Made by a program: the position numbers and the translations under genes
Notes under the pieces: model-generated
Told to the model about the DNA's origin: nothing
Databases searched by the model: none
Seen by the model: only the letters and a program-made list of their open reading frames with translations
Source: Buchnera aphidicola (Macrosiphoniella sanborni)
GTDB taxonomy: Bacteria; Pseudomonadota; Gammaproteobacteria; Enterobacterales; Enterobacteriaceae
Assembly: GCF_005080885.1 (NCBI RefSeq)
Contig: NZ_CP034864.1
Location: forward strand, 186,001-250,000
Direction: 5' to 3'
Length of the DNA: 64,000 nucleotides
Shown: positions 52,854-63,534 of the stretch, piece by piece
How the letters are laid out: every line of letters begins with the position of its first letter
Numbering within the stretch: position 1 is the stretch's first letter

Positions 52854-53121
52854 TTGAAAATATTTTTGATAAATAAAATAATGTGAATTAAGAATATTTT
52901 ACATGGTCATTTTAAAAGCACGACCATGTTTAATACAGTTGATACTACTGATAAATATAGTATTAGTATATGAAATTTATTATTTTTTGTTTTTTAAAAA
53001 AAATTTTAATATATAAAAAGAAATATATAAAAATAATTATAATGTTTTATTAATTGATTGAAAATTTTTGATTGAAAATTTTTATATATTTAACAATATA
53101 ATCTATAAAAATTTTTCTTGT

Positions 53122-53601
53122 TCATCCTCTTACAATACTTACAATTCCCGATCGAGTAACTTCAATAACTTCTGATATATTGCGTATTATTTTTAAAAAA
53201 GAATCAATTTTTTTTGTTTTTCCAGATAATTGTAATATGTACGTAGTAGATGTTACATCTACAATTTGTCCTCGAAATACTTCAGTAATATCTTTTATTT
53301 CATCTCTTGTATGGTTATGAATCTGAACTTTTAACAACATAATTTCACGTTCTACAATATCATATGGATTTCCAATTTGAGTGACTCGCAGTACATCTAT
53401 TAATTTATGTAATTGTTTTTCAATTTGTTCAATAGATTTTTCATTTCCGACTGTTTGTATAGTCATCTTTGATAAAGAAGGATCCTCAGTTGGGGCTAAT
53501 GTAATAGTTTCTATATTGTATCCTCTTTGTGAAAATAATCCTATTACCCGTGATAATGAACCTGATTCGTTTTCTAATAAAATAGATAAAATTCTGCGCA
53601 T
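53122..53601 (-). CDS. ilvH: Acetolactate synthase III regulatory subunit
   Basis: Regulatory subunit conferring valine sensitivity and activity on IlvI. The 159 residues match E. coli (163). N-terminal ACT domain [42 protein letters not shown], and the C-terminal [17 protein letters not shown]. It begins 3 nt after the ilvI stop. Confidence 0.97.
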   Translation of the reverse strand: MRRILSILLENESGSLSRVIGLFSQRGYNIETITLAPTEDPSLSKMTIQTVGNEKSIEQIEKQLHKLIDVLRVTQIGNPYDIVEREIMLLKVQIHNHTRDEIKDITEVFRGQIVDVTSTTYILQLSGKTKKIDSFLKIIRNISEVIEVTRSGIVSIVRG

Positions 53602-53604
53602 ATT

Positions 53605-55320
53605 TTAGGAAGCCTCTTTTTTCCTTAACCACATTTCATTCATTCCACCACCTTGAATTTGCATTGGATAAACGTGCTCAGAATTATCTACTTGAACATC
53701 TACAAAAACTAAATTACCGTTAGATAATTGCTTCAATGCTAGTTTTAATTTTTCTTTTAATTCTTCAGGTTTGGTAATTTTAATACCAACATGTCCATAA
53801 GATTCTGATAATTTAATAAAATTTGGAAGTGAATTCATATAAGAATGAGAATGTCGTCCAGAATAAATCATATCTTGCCATTGTTTTACCATACCTAAAG
53901 AAGAATTATTTAGATTTAATATTAATATTGCTAAATTATATTGTCGTGCTGTAGAGAGTTCTTGAATATTCATTTGAATACTACCGTCTCCTGTGACACA
54001 AATAACAGTTTCTTTAGGATAAGCTAATTTTACACCTAATGCTGCAGGTAGTCCAAATCCCATAGTACCTAATCCGCCTGAATTAATCCAACGTCTAGGT
54101 TTTATAAATGGATAATATAATGCTGCAAACATTTGATGTTGTCCAACATCTGACGTAATATAAGAATTACCCTTAGTTAATTCAAAAAGTATTTCAATAA
54201 CTGTTTGAGGTTTGATTTGTTTAGTATTTTTTTGATATTCTAAACTATTGATACTTTTCCATTTTTTAATAGTTTTCCACCAATCTTTTAAAGATGGAAT
54301 AATTTTTTCTTTTTTCAGCAACTCTAGCATTTTTTTTAAGACATATTTTGCATCTCCGACAATAGGAATATTAGCTGAAACAGTTTTAGAAATAGAAGTA
54401 GGATCAATATCGATATGTATAATAGTAGCATTAGGACAGTATTTATTTAAATTGTTTGTTGTACGATCGTCAAACCTAACACCAATTGCAAAAATTACAT
54501 CTGCATTATGTATTGTCATATTAGCTTCATAAGTACCGTGCATTCCTAACATAGCAATGCTTTGCTCATGATTACCTGGAAATGCACCTAATCCCATTAA
54601 AGAAGTTGTTACAGGACATTTTATTTTTTCTGCAAACTCTTTTAATTCTTTACTACTGTCAGAACTAATAATTCCACCACCGGCATAAATTACAGGTTTT
54701 TTAGCTTTTAAAAATGTGTCAAGAGCTTTTTTAATTTGTTTAATATGACCTTTATTCGTCGGACTATAAGAACGTATATTAATCTTTTCTGGCCATTTAT
54801 AGTAAATATTACTTGTCTTTTTTAAGATATCTTTAGGTAAATCAATTACAACAGGTCCTGGACGGCCAGTAGATGCTAACCAAAAAGCTTTCTTAAAAAT
54901 TATTGGTATATCTTCAGTTTTTTTTACTAAAAAACTATGTTTGACTACTGGACGAGAAATACCAATCATATCACATTCTTGAAAAGCATCGTATCCAATT
55001 AATGAAGAAGAGACTTGACCAGATATGACTACAATAGGAATCGAATCCATATATGCAGTAGCAATACCAGTAATAGCATTAGTTGCACCTGGTCCAGAAG
55101 TAACTAACACTACACCTATTTTCCCAGTAGAACGAGCATAACCATCAGCCATATGAGTGGCTGCTTGTTCGTGTCTGACTAGAATATGTTCGATTCCACC
55201 AATAGTTTTTAGAGCATCATAAATATCTAGTACAGCACCGCCAGGATAACCAAATATATGCTGTATTCCTTGATCAATTAATGATCGGATAACCATTTCG
55301 GCTCCTGATAATATTTCCAA
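53605..55320 (-). CDS. ilvI: Acetolactate synthase III catalytic subunit
   Basis: ThDP/FAD enzyme forming acetolactate and acetohydroxybutyrate for valine, leucine and isoleucine. The 571 residues match E. coli (574). The start is TTG at 55320, preceded by a strong GGAGG 5 nt away; [14 protein letters not shown] aligns with the E. coli start. The ThDP glutamate is in [16 protein letters not shown], and the ThDP/Mg motif is [12 protein letters not shown]...[10 protein letters not shown]. Operon ilvI-ilvH, with no attenuator seen. Confidence 0.98.
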   Translation of the reverse strand: MEILSGAEMVIRSLIDQGIQHIFGYPGGAVLDIYDALKTIGGIEHILVRHEQAATHMADGYARSTGKIGVVLVTSGPGATNAITGIATAYMDSIPIVVISGQVSSSLIGYDAFQECDMIGISRPVVKHSFLVKKTEDIPIIFKKAFWLASTGRPGPVVIDLPKDILKKTSNIYYKWPEKINIRSYSPTNKGHIKQIKKALDTFLKAKKPVIYAGGGIISSDSSKELKEFAEKIKCPVTTSLMGLGAFPGNHEQSIAMLGMHGTYEANMTIHNADVIFAIGVRFDDRTTNNLNKYCPNATIIHIDIDPTSISKTVSANIPIVGDAKYVLKKMLELLKKEKIIPSLKDWWKTIKKWKSINSLEYQKNTKQIKPQTVIEILFELTKGNSYITSDVGQHQMFAALYYPFIKPRRWINSGGLGTMGFGLPAALGVKLAYPKETVICVTGDGSIQMNIQELSTARQYNLAILILNLNNSSLGMVKQWQDMIYSGRHSHSYMNSLPNFIKLSESYGHVGIKITKPEELKEKLKLALKQLSNGNLVFVDVQVDNSEHVYPMQIQGGGMNEMWLRKKEAS

Positions 55321-57014
55321 TTTTTCCTCCAGGATACTAACTAATTTATTAGGTTTGATTTTTTAGTTCTCTATCTATCAGTTTATCCTGTAGTTTACCT
55401 AGATAAAATTAGCGCTATATGATTTGTAAATGTATAATAGATAAAAAATATAATAAAATGAATATTTTTTATATTATTAATTTTATTATTAAAATAATAT
55501 TATTTATAATTATAATAATATCAGATATTATCAATTAATAGAAAGTATTAAGTATAATTTATATTATTAAAATATTAAATTTTAGATGTTAAAATGTATT
55601 AAATAAAAAATAAAAAAAATAACAGTGTAAGTTATATTAAAAAAAATACTGTGTTAATATTTAGTTATTTTAGTTATTTTAAAATTTAATATTTATAATC
55701 TTATATCTTATTCTATCTAAGAAGTACCTTTTTGAAGTATTTTTTGCTAAATACGAAAAGATCAATGCTAAAAATTTTCAATTATGTTTTACCAGTGTTT
55801 TGTTATCTACGTATACATAGTTTTATATATGTATACATCATAGATTAGATTTGATTTTTTTTAACAATACTCGTTATAATCACTTGCGACAGAATTGATT
55901 AATTAGTTTCTGAAAATATTTCATTTAGTATATTTTTCTATAATATTATTTTGTCTATAATCTTATTGATATTTTTAATCAATACAGTGTTATCTTTAAT
56001 ATGCTATCTAGATAGTTTAATCTTTTATTGGAAATAATATAGTGGAAATAATATAGTTAGTGTATCTATTAGTCTATATAGATAGACTATAAAATCTTTT
56101 AGTATATAGTACTAAGTATATAGTATATCATCTTCTATAAAATCTTTATTTGGTATAAAAACATTGGTATAGAAACTTTAATTTCTATGCCATATCTATT
56201 TTTTTCTATTTTTTCTACTTCTATAACATATCCTAAAAATATCCTGAAAAGTTTTTTATAAGTTTAAAATATTGAATACTAAATAAATATTTTTTTATTT
56301 TATGCTCAGTAAAAATTTAGTTTTTTGTATACTTGTCCTCATATTATATTATTAAAGGTAATATCTATTTTTTTGCAATTTTTTATTAGTTATTAGAACT
56401 TGTGATACAATTTTAAAAATTTTTTGATTAATTATTTAAAATCTATTTTTTTATTTAGTTCAATTATATAACAAAATCTTCATTCTATTTAAGAAGAAAG
56501 TGTTCATATGTATTTATAAAAGGTATATTTTTATTAATCTTGTTATACATGATATTTTTAAATTAAGTATTTTAACTTAAAAATATATTCTTAACTACTA
56601 GTAATATGTTCCTATATTTTCATTAGTTAATACTATTATATTTTTTATTTATTTTTTTAATAAAAACTGCTAATTTTGAATATTGTTATAATAAGTATGA
56701 TGATTTTATAAAACATATTAACAATATTAAAGAATACAGAAAATACCAGTCTCTTAATTTAAAAATAAAAAAATAATCAAATGATAGGTTTTGACAATTT
56801 TAATATTTTTAAAATATAAAATATTAATATTTTGTATTGCATTGCAATATTTTAAAATTTTGATATTAAAATAAATTTTTATATTCTATGTTCAGATATA
56901 AAAGAGCAATAGAGTTAAATAGTTATGAAGTGTATAATAAAAATTTATCTCGTTACATAATGCATTATAATAATATTTATTTTTAGATTAGACTGTAATT
57001 ATGAGAAAGAAATA
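55321..57014. other. Gene-free region between ilvI and degP (1.7 kb)
   Basis: No long reading frame and no RNA gene I recognise. It contains inverted repeats at 55811-55836 (GTATACATA/TATGTATAC) and about 56070-56089 (TAGTCTAT/ATAGACTA), a 14-bp direct repeat GGAAATAATATAGT near 56030-56056, and a 42-codon minus-strand open stretch at 56135-56263. Its size suits a dead gene, but I could not identify one; in E. coli dgt precedes degP. Confidence 0.6.
56791..56820 (+). promoter_or_regulatory. Possible sigma-70 promoter upstream of degP
   Basis: TTGACA at 56791-56796, then 18 nt and TATAAA at 56815-56820, upstream of degP by about 195 nt. The -35 box is exact; in AT-rich DNA the -10 is weak evidence. 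Confidence 0.4.
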
Positions 57015-58445
57015 ATGAAAAAATTAGTTACAATATTAAGAGAAACAATTCTAATTTTAACTGTATTATTTAGTTTAGGAATGTCTTGGAGAAATAATGC
57101 TTATGTTGAACAAAATAAGATTACTTCTAAAGAGATATATCCCAGTTTAGCTCCAATGTTAGAAAAAGTGATGCCTTCAGTAATTAGTATCAATATTGAA
57201 GGAAGTACAGTAGTACATACTTCACGTTTACCTCATCCATTTCAACCGTTTTTTGGTGATAATTCACCTTTTTGTCAAGAAAATTCTCCATTTCGTAATT
57301 CACCTTTTTGTCAATTTAGTCCTGATAATACTAATGAAAAATTTCGTGCATTAGGTTCAGGTGTTATTATTAATGCTGAAAAGGCATATGCAGTAACTAA
57401 TCATCATGTGGTAGAAAATGCGAACAAAATTCAAGTACAACTAAGTGATGGACGTCGTTATGATGCGCACATCATTGGAAAAGATTCACGTTCTGATATT
57501 GCTTTAATACAATTAAAAAATGCAAGTAATTTAAAGGCTATAAAAATAGCTGATTCTGATACTTTACGGGTAGGAGATTATACTGTAGCTATTGGGAATC
57601 CATACGGACTAGGAGAAACAGTTACATCAGGAATTATTTCTGCTTTAGGCCGCAGTGGATTAAATATTGAACATTATGAAAACTTTATTCAAACTGATGC
57701 TGCAATTAATAGAGGCAATTCTGGTGGAGCATTAGTTAATTTGAATGGAGAGTTAATTGGTATTAATACTGCTATTTTAGCTCCAGATGGTGGTAATATT
57801 GGGATAGGATTTGCTATTCCAGGTAACATGGTTAAAAATTTAACTGAGCAAATGGTAAAATTTGGACAAGTTAGACGCGGAGAGTTAGGTATAATAGGAA
57901 TGGAACTCAATTCAGATTTAGCACAAATTATGAAAATTAATATACAAAAAGGTACTTTTGTAAGCCAAGTACTACCTAATTCTTCTGCATTTGAAGCAGG
58001 TATTAAAGCTGGTGATATTATTATTTCCTTAAATAAAAAACCTATCTTTAGTTTTTCTGCATTACGTGCTGAAATAGGATCATTACCAGTGACTACTAAA
58101 ATGGAATTAGGAATATTTAGAGAAGGAAATATTAAAAATATTATTGTTGAATTAAAAAATTCTCATAAAAATCATTTTAATTCAGAAAGTATTTATGTCG
58201 GAATAGAAGGTATAGAATTAAATAATTATATATTTAATGGGAAAAAAGTTATAAAAGTAACAAATGTTAAATTGCATAGTCCAGCATCAAAAATTGGTTT
58301 TAAAAAAAATGATCTGATTATTGGTGTTAATCAAAAATTAGTTAGTAGTATAGAAGAACTAAAACTTGTATTAGATACTAAACCTAAAATTTTAGTGTTT
58401 ATTGTAAACAGAGATGGTAATACTATATATCTCGTTAGTAGTTAG
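57015..58445 (+). CDS. degP: Periplasmic serine protease/chaperone DegP
   Basis: HtrA protease-chaperone of the cell envelope. The 476 residues match E. coli (474). An N-terminal hydrophobic export segment (about 6-24) lacks an obvious AXA site. The LA loop with two cysteines (SPFCQENSPFRNSPFCQ) resembles E. coli. Catalytic triad H131, D161 and S236 (GNSGGAL), then two PDZ domains (about 285-380 and 390-470). The start is preceded by GAGAAAGA. It ends in a strong terminator. Confidence 0.97.
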   Translation: MKKLVTILRETILILTVLFSLGMSWRNNAYVEQNKITSKEIYPSLAPMLEKVMPSVISINIEGSTVVHTSRLPHPFQPFFGDNSPFCQENSPFRNSPFCQFSPDNTNEKFRALGSGVIINAEKAYAVTNHHVVENANKIQVQLSDGRRYDAHIIGKDSRSDIALIQLKNASNLKAIKIADSDTLRVGDYTVAIGNPYGLGETVTSGIISALGRSGLNIEHYENFIQTDAAINRGNSGGALVNLNGELIGINTAILAPDGGNIGIGFAIPGNMVKNLTEQMVKFGQVRRGELGIIGMELNSDLAQIMKINIQKGTFVSQVLPNSSAFEAGIKAGDIIISLNKKPIFSFSALRAEIGSLPVTTKMELGIFREGNIKNIIVELKNSHKNHFNSESIYVGIEGIELNNYIFNGKKVIKVTNVKLHSPASKIGFKKNDLIIGVNQKLVSSIEELKLVLDTKPKILVFIVNRDGNTIYLVSS

Positions 58446-58469
58446 TTGGTAAAAAACAGTTTTTACAGT

Positions 58470-58498
58470 CCGCCCGAAAAAATACGGGCGGTTTTTTT
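58470..58498 (+). terminator. Intrinsic terminator of degP
   Basis: CCGCCCG (58470-58476), 8-nt loop, CGGGCGG (58485-58491) and T7. It is 24 nt past the degP stop and unusually GC-rich for this genome. The convergent dapD stop codon lies in its T-run. Confidence 0.9.
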
Positions 58499-59321
58499 AT
58501 GTTATATTTCTTAATAATTGATTAATTGCTGTTTTTTTTAATGTTTTTGAATCTACTTTTTTAACAATAATAGCAGCATAAAGATTATATTTTCCACATT
58601 GAGATGGTAAACTTCCAGGAACTACAACAGAATTAGCTGGAACTTTTCCATAAAAAATTTTTTTGTTTTCTCTGTCATAAATTTTAGTACTTTGACCAAT
58701 AAATACACCCATAGAAATTACACATCCTTTTTCTACAATCACTCCTTCTACAATTTCAGATCGAGCGCCAATAAAACAATTATCTTCAATAATTGTTGGA
58801 TTGTTTTGAAGAGGTTCTAAAACACCCCCTATTCCTACGCCTCCAGATATGTGTACATTTTTTCCAATTTGAGCACAAGATCCTATAGTAGCCCAAGTAT
58901 CTATCATACTTCCTGTATCAATATATGCACCAATGTTTATATAAGATGGCATAATAACTGTTTTATAATTAATAAATGCACCATATCTAATAGTTGCTGG
59001 AGGTACGATTCTAATTTGTTCTTTTTGAAATTTTTCTTCATCATATTGTTCATATTTTAGAGGAATTTTATCATAATAGTTAGTATGGTTGCCTTTTATT
59101 AATCTATTTTGTTTAATATATATATATAGTAAAACTGCTTTTTTCAACCATTCGTGTGTAATCCAAGAATTACCTTTTTTTTCTGCAATTCTTATAGAAC
59201 CAGAATTTAATGATGAAATGATTTCGAAAATACTTTTTAAAAGATCATGATCAATATCATTGAAATTAATTTTATTTTTATTTTCATATACTTTTTCAAC
59301 TATTTTTTTTAATTGTTCCAT
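58497..59321 (-). CDS. dapD: Tetrahydrodipicolinate N-succinyltransferase
   Basis: Succinylates tetrahydrodipicolinate in lysine and meso-diaminopimelate synthesis. The 274 residues equal E. coli. The left-handed beta-helix with hexapeptide repeats is clear ([58 protein letters not shown]). Its product pathway feeds host lysine and MurE. Confidence 0.98.
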   Translation of the reverse strand: MEQLKKIVEKVYENKNKINFNDIDHDLLKSIFEIISSLNSGSIRIAEKKGNSWITHEWLKKAVLLYIYIKQNRLIKGNHTNYYDKIPLKYEQYDEEKFQKEQIRIVPPATIRYGAFINYKTVIMPSYINIGAYIDTGSMIDTWATIGSCAQIGKNVHISGGVGIGGVLEPLQNNPTIIEDNCFIGARSEIVEGVIVEKGCVISMGVFIGQSTKIYDRENKKIFYGKVPANSVVVPGSLPSQCGKYNLYAAIIVKKVDSKTLKKTAINQLLRNIT

Positions 59322-59366
59322 ATTTTAAAACCTATGTTAATAATATATTTAAGATTTTTAAAAAAT

Positions 59367-60161
59367 TTAATGTTTATTAATTAGTTTTGGAGAAATTGTT
59401 TCATTTTTTTGCCATGTTAAAATATCACATCCATATTCTGTTACTAAGATAGTATGTTCATATTGTGCCGATAAAGAATGATCTTTAGTTTTTATAGTCC
59501 ACCCGTCTTTCATGCATGTTACTTGTGGATTACCAGCATTAATCATAGGTTCAACAGTAAAAATCATTCCCTTCTTTAAAGTAATATTATTTTCTTTATT
59601 AGCATAATGTAAGATATGAGGTTCTTCATGAAAATTTCGACCAATTCCATGACCACAATATTCTTTCACCACAGAAAAATTATTTTTTTTTACATAATTT
59701 TCAATAATTTCACCAATTTTATATAGTGGCATACCTGGTTTAATTGATTTTAAAGATAGATAAAGACTGTCTTGAGCAACTTGACATAAACGTTTTGATA
59801 AAACACTCGGTGTGCCTATAAAAAACATTTTAGAAGTATCACCATAATATTGATTTTTAATGATGGCGATATCGATATTAACTATATCTCCTTCTTGAAA
59901 TATTTGTTTTTTATTAGGAATACCATGACAAACTACATCATTAATAGAAATACAGATTGATTTTGGAAATCCATGATAGCCTAAACATGCTGGAATAGCT
60001 TTTTTTTTATTAACAATATAATCATGACAAATTGTGTTAATATCTTCTGTATTTATCTTTGGTTGAATATATTTTTCTATCATTTCTAACACTTCTGCTG
60101 CTAGTTTTCCAGACATGCGCATTTTTTTTATCTCTGATTCTGTTTTAATTATGCGATTCAT
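59367..60161 (-). CDS. map: Methionine aminopeptidase
   Basis: Removes N-terminal methionine from nascent proteins. The 264 residues equal E. coli. H79 and metal ligands D97 and D108 (NIDIAIIKNQYYGDTS) match the E. coli numbers; the CGHGIGRNFHEEPHI histidines and FTVEPMI glutamate complete the site. Divergent from rpsB, as in E. coli. Confidence 0.98.
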   Translation of the reverse strand: MNRIIKTESEIKKMRMSGKLAAEVLEMIEKYIQPKINTEDINTICHDYIVNKKKAIPACLGYHGFPKSICISINDVVCHGIPNKKQIFQEGDIVNIDIAIIKNQYYGDTSKMFFIGTPSVLSKRLCQVAQDSLYLSLKSIKPGMPLYKIGEIIENYVKKNNFSVVKEYCGHGIGRNFHEEPHILHYANKENNITLKKGMIFTVEPMINAGNPQVTCMKDGWTIKTKDHSLSAQYEHTILVTEYGCDILTWQKNETISPKLINKH

Positions 60162-60319
60162 AGTATTTAACCGTGTTATATATTAATTTTAAATATTTGA
60201 TGTTTATTTAAATTATACTTGAAAATATATATTTTTTTTTAGATTTAATTTAAAATATATCAATATCAATAAATTTTTATAAAAAATATGGTATAAATAT
60301 ATTGTGTGTTATATAAAGA

Positions 60320-60354
60320 AAATAATAAAGCAAATAATAAAGCAAATAATAAAG
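60320..60354. repeat. Three short tandem repeats upstream of rpsB
   Basis: Copies of CAAATAATAAAG at 60331-60342 and 60343-60354, preceded by AAATAATAAAG at 60320-60330, so the period is 12 bp. Located 60-95 bp before the rpsB start; likely a slippage product in the leader. Confidence 0.85.
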
Positions 60355-60414
60355 AAAATAAAATAAACAAAAAGTTAATATATAATTTTATTTTTAACAT
60401 TTTAAGGAGTATCT

Positions 60415-61116
60415 ATGGCAGTTGTATCAATGCGTGATATGCTTCAAGCAGGAGTTCATTTTGGTCATCAAACACGATATTGGAATCCAAAAATGAAGCC
60501 TTTTATTTTTGGTATTCGTAATAAAGTACATATTATTAATTTAGAAAAAACTCTTCCTATGTTTAATTTTGCTCTTTCTGAATTAAAAAAAATCTCTTTG
60601 AAAAAAGGAAGGATATTATTTATTGGAACAAAGAGAGCTGCTAGAAAAGGAATAAAAGAAACCGCAATTAATTGTGATCAATTTTATGTAAATCATCGTT
60701 GGTTAGGTGGAATGTTAACAAATTGGAAAACGGTTCGACAATCTATAAAACGTTTAAAAGATTTAGAAATAGAATCAAAAGATGGTACTTTTTCTAAATT
60801 AACAAAAAAAGAAGCTTTAATTAGATCGAGAGAATTATGCAAATTAGAAAATAGTTTAGGTGGTATTAAAAATATGGGAGGATTACCTGATTGTTTATTT
60901 GTGATTGATGCTTCACATGAAAATATTGCTATTAAAGAAGCTAATAATTTAGGTATACCTGTTTTTGCCATAGTTGATACTAATTCTAATCCTGATGGGG
61001 TAGATTATATTATACCCGGTAATGATGATGCTATCAGATCAGTTAATCTTTACTTGAAATTTGTGTCACAGATTATTTCTAAAACAAATGATAATGATGA
61101 ATTCATAAATTTATAA
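60415..61116 (+). CDS. rpsB: 30S ribosomal protein S2
   Basis: Small-subunit ribosomal protein. The 233 residues match E. coli (241). [27 protein letters not shown], the [17 protein letters not shown] region and [25 protein letters not shown] are conserved. AAGGAG lies 6 nt upstream of ATG. First gene of rpsB-tsf-pyrH-frr. Confidence 0.98.
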   Translation: MAVVSMRDMLQAGVHFGHQTRYWNPKMKPFIFGIRNKVHIINLEKTLPMFNFALSELKKISLKKGRILFIGTKRAARKGIKETAINCDQFYVNHRWLGGMLTNWKTVRQSIKRLKDLEIESKDGTFSKLTKKEALIRSRELCKLENSLGGIKNMGGLPDCLFVIDASHENIAIKEANNLGIPVFAIVDTNSNPDGVDYIIPGNDDAIRSVNLYLKFVSQIISKTNDNDEFINL

Positions 61117-61188
61117 AAATTCATGAATATTACATAAACAGTAGCAAATATTTTTTTAAATAAAATATTTTAAGAAAAGGAATGTAAC

Positions 61189-61998
61189 GTGACAAATAGT
61201 AGTATTACTGCTTCTCTTATTAAAAATCTTAGATCTCGTACAGGAATAGGTGTTTTAGAATGTAAACGAGCGCTAATAGAAGAAAATGGAAATATTGAAT
61301 TAGCAATTGATAATTTAAGGAAATCAGGAAAACTAAGTGCTGAAAAAAAAAATAATAAGATAACAAATCAAGGAGTAATTTTTTCAGGTATTAAAAATAA
61401 TATTGGTATAATGTTAGAATTAAATTGTGAAACTGATTTCGTATCTAAAGATGATTTATTTATTAATTTTGGGAAAAATATTTTATCAACAGCATTAGAA
61501 AAAAAAATAAAAGACATTAATGAAATTAAAGATATTTTTGAAGAAAAAAGAACAGATTTAATTTTTAAAGTAGGAGAAAATATTAATATTCGACGATTTT
61601 GTTGGATTGAAGGAGAAAATATTTGTTCATATGTTCATAGTTTTAGAATTGGTGTGTTAGTCAGTGGAATTACATCAAATAAAATTATATTAAAAAATAT
61701 TGCAATGCATATAGCTGCAAGTAAACCAGAATATTTACATCCTACAAATATTCCTAACACAGTTTGGAAACGTGAATATAAAATTCAATCAGAATTAGTA
61801 AAAAATTTAAAAAAACCTCTTAACGTATTAAAAAAAATTATTGATGGGAGAATGAATAAATTCACAAATAATATTTCGTTAATCAGTCAAAATTTTATTA
61901 TGGATCCTACAAAAACAGTAGGTGATATATTAAATAAAAGTAATTCACGTATAATATCATTTATTAGATTTGAATTAGGTGAAAATATTTCTATATAG
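61189..61998 (+). CDS. tsf: Elongation factor Ts
   Basis: Guanine exchange factor for EF-Tu. It starts at GTG 61189 behind AAAAGGAA. The 269 residues (E. coli 283) have the N-terminal UBA-like domain with [19 protein letters not shown] and the exchange motif TDFVSKDD. The C-terminal region is shorter and more diverged than in E. coli. In operon with rpsB. Confidence 0.97.
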   Translation: MTNSSITASLIKNLRSRTGIGVLECKRALIEENGNIELAIDNLRKSGKLSAEKKNNKITNQGVIFSGIKNNIGIMLELNCETDFVSKDDLFINFGKNILSTALEKKIKDINEIKDIFEEKRTDLIFKVGENINIRRFCWIEGENICSYVHSFRIGVLVSGITSNKIILKNIAMHIAASKPEYLHPTNIPNTVWKREYKIQSELVKNLKKPLNVLKKIIDGRMNKFTNNISLISQNFIMDPTKTVGDILNKSNSRIISFIRFELGENISI

Positions 61999-62065
61999 TT
62001 AGTATAGTATAGATAGATTAGATTGAAAAATATTAATATATAAATAAATATATGTAGGTTGGAAT

Positions 62066-62794
62066 ATGTCTCAAAATAAGAAATTTTTATATCGACGTAT
62101 TTTGTTAAAAATAAGTGGAGAAGTATTACAAGGATCTAATAATTTCGGAATTGATATAAATTCTTTAAAAAGAATCGTGAAAGAAATAAAATCTGTAGTA
62201 GATATAGGTATTCAAGTAAGTTTAGTTATTGGAAGCGGTAATTTATTTCGAGGAGCTACTTTATCTGAATTAGGTCTTGATCGAGTGGCTTCTGATCATA
62301 TTGGTATATTATCAACAATTATTAATAGTGTTGCTATCAGAGATATGATAAATTCAAATTTGTCTATCCGAACTTGTTTAATGTCTGCAATACCGATTAA
62401 TGGTATTTGTGAAATATATAATTGTGAACAAGCAATAAATTTATTGTCTAATAATTTTGTTATTATTTTTGCTGCAGGAACAGGTAATCCTTTTTTTACG
62501 ACAGATTCTGCTGCTTGTTTACGTGCTATTGAAACTAAATCTGATATTATTTTAAAAGGTACTAAAGTAGACGGAGTATATTCGAAAGATCCTGAAAAAA
62601 ATTCAGATGCTATTTTATATAGAAAATTAACGTATAAAGACGTATTAAAAAAAGAACTAAAAGTAATGGATTTATCTGCTTTTATACTAGCTAGAGATTA
62701 TCATTTGCCTATTAGAGTTTTTAACATAAATAAACCTGGATCTTTATACCGTATTGTTACGAATCGTTCTGAAGGTACTATTATAAGTAAGTAG
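62066..62794 (+). CDS. pyrH: UMP kinase
   Basis: Phosphorylates UMP to UDP for pyrimidine nucleotides. The 242 residues equal E. coli (241). KISGEVLQGSNNFGID, VIGSGNLFRGATL, AAGTGNPFFTTDSAACLRAIE and KVDGVYSKDPEK are family motifs. Confidence 0.97.
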   Translation: MSQNKKFLYRRILLKISGEVLQGSNNFGIDINSLKRIVKEIKSVVDIGIQVSLVIGSGNLFRGATLSELGLDRVASDHIGILSTIINSVAIRDMINSNLSIRTCLMSAIPINGICEIYNCEQAINLLSNNFVIIFAAGTGNPFFTTDSAACLRAIETKSDIILKGTKVDGVYSKDPEKNSDAILYRKLTYKDVLKKELKVMDLSAFILARDYHLPIRVFNINKPGSLYRIVTNRSEGTIISK

Positions 62795-62838
62795 TTAAAT
62801 AGATAATTATTTTAGTTAAATAAAACAATAATATGCAG

Positions 62839-62873
62839 TAATAGTATTTACAGAATAATAATAGTATTTACAG
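62839..62873. repeat. Tandem duplication upstream of frr
   Basis: TAATAGTATTTACAG occurs at 62839-62853 and 62859-62873 (period 20 bp) in the pyrH-frr spacer, about 50-80 bp before the frr start. Confidence 0.85.
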
Positions 62874-62919
62874 TAAGATGTCTTTTTAATAAATTAGAAC
62901 TATTTTTACAGGTAATCAT

Positions 62920-63477
62920 GTGATTAATCAAATTGATATAAAAACTCGTGAAAAAATGAAATTATGTCTGCAAATATTTCAAAATAATATTAATAATATT
63001 CAAACTGGTCGAGCATCACCTCATTTATTAAATAATATTTATATAGAATATTTTGGTACTAAAACTCATTTGAATCAATTATCTAACATCACAGTTGAAA
63101 ATTCTCATACTCTTAAAATTAATATTTTTGATATTTCTATTACATCATTGATTCAAAAAGCTATCTTAAATTCAAAGTTAGATTTAAATCCAATTATACG
63201 GGGTAAAGATATCTTAATACCGATACCAGTCTTGACAGAAGAAAGAAGAAAAAAATTAGTTAAAGTAATTCGTAATGAGGCTGAAAATAGTCGTATTAGT
63301 ATTCGTAATATTCGCAGAGATGCAAATGATAAAATTAAAAAATATCTTAAAAAAAAAATAATTAATGAAGATGATGAACATACTTCACAAAGTAAAATAC
63401 AAATGATAACTAATGAGTATATTAAACAAATAGATTCTATTTTATTAAAAAAAGAATTAGAACTAATGAAATTATAA
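62920..63477 (+). CDS. frr: Ribosome recycling factor
   Basis: Releases ribosomes from mRNA after termination, with EF-G. The start is GTG 62920; the overlapping ATG at 62918 leads straight to a stop. The 185 residues equal E. coli. INNIQTGRASPHLLN, PVLTEERRKKLVKVIRNEAE and SIRNIRRDANDKIKK are conserved. Confidence 0.97.
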   Translation: MINQIDIKTREKMKLCLQIFQNNINNIQTGRASPHLLNNIYIEYFGTKTHLNQLSNITVENSHTLKINIFDISITSLIQKAILNSKLDLNPIIRGKDILIPIPVLTEERRKKLVKVIRNEAENSRISIRNIRRDANDKIKKYLKKKIINEDDEHTSQSKIQMITNEYIKQIDSILLKKELELMKL

Positions 63478-63534
63478 AATTTTTTTAAAATTATATATAT
63501 TTTAATTAATTCATAAAATATAGTAAGAAAATTT

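Noticed and set aside
57261-57314. 18-bp direct repeat in degP (AATTCACCTTTTTGTCAA twice)
   Set aside because: It encodes the SPFCQ...SPFCQ loop, which E. coli DegP also has, so it is ancestral and not a new duplication.
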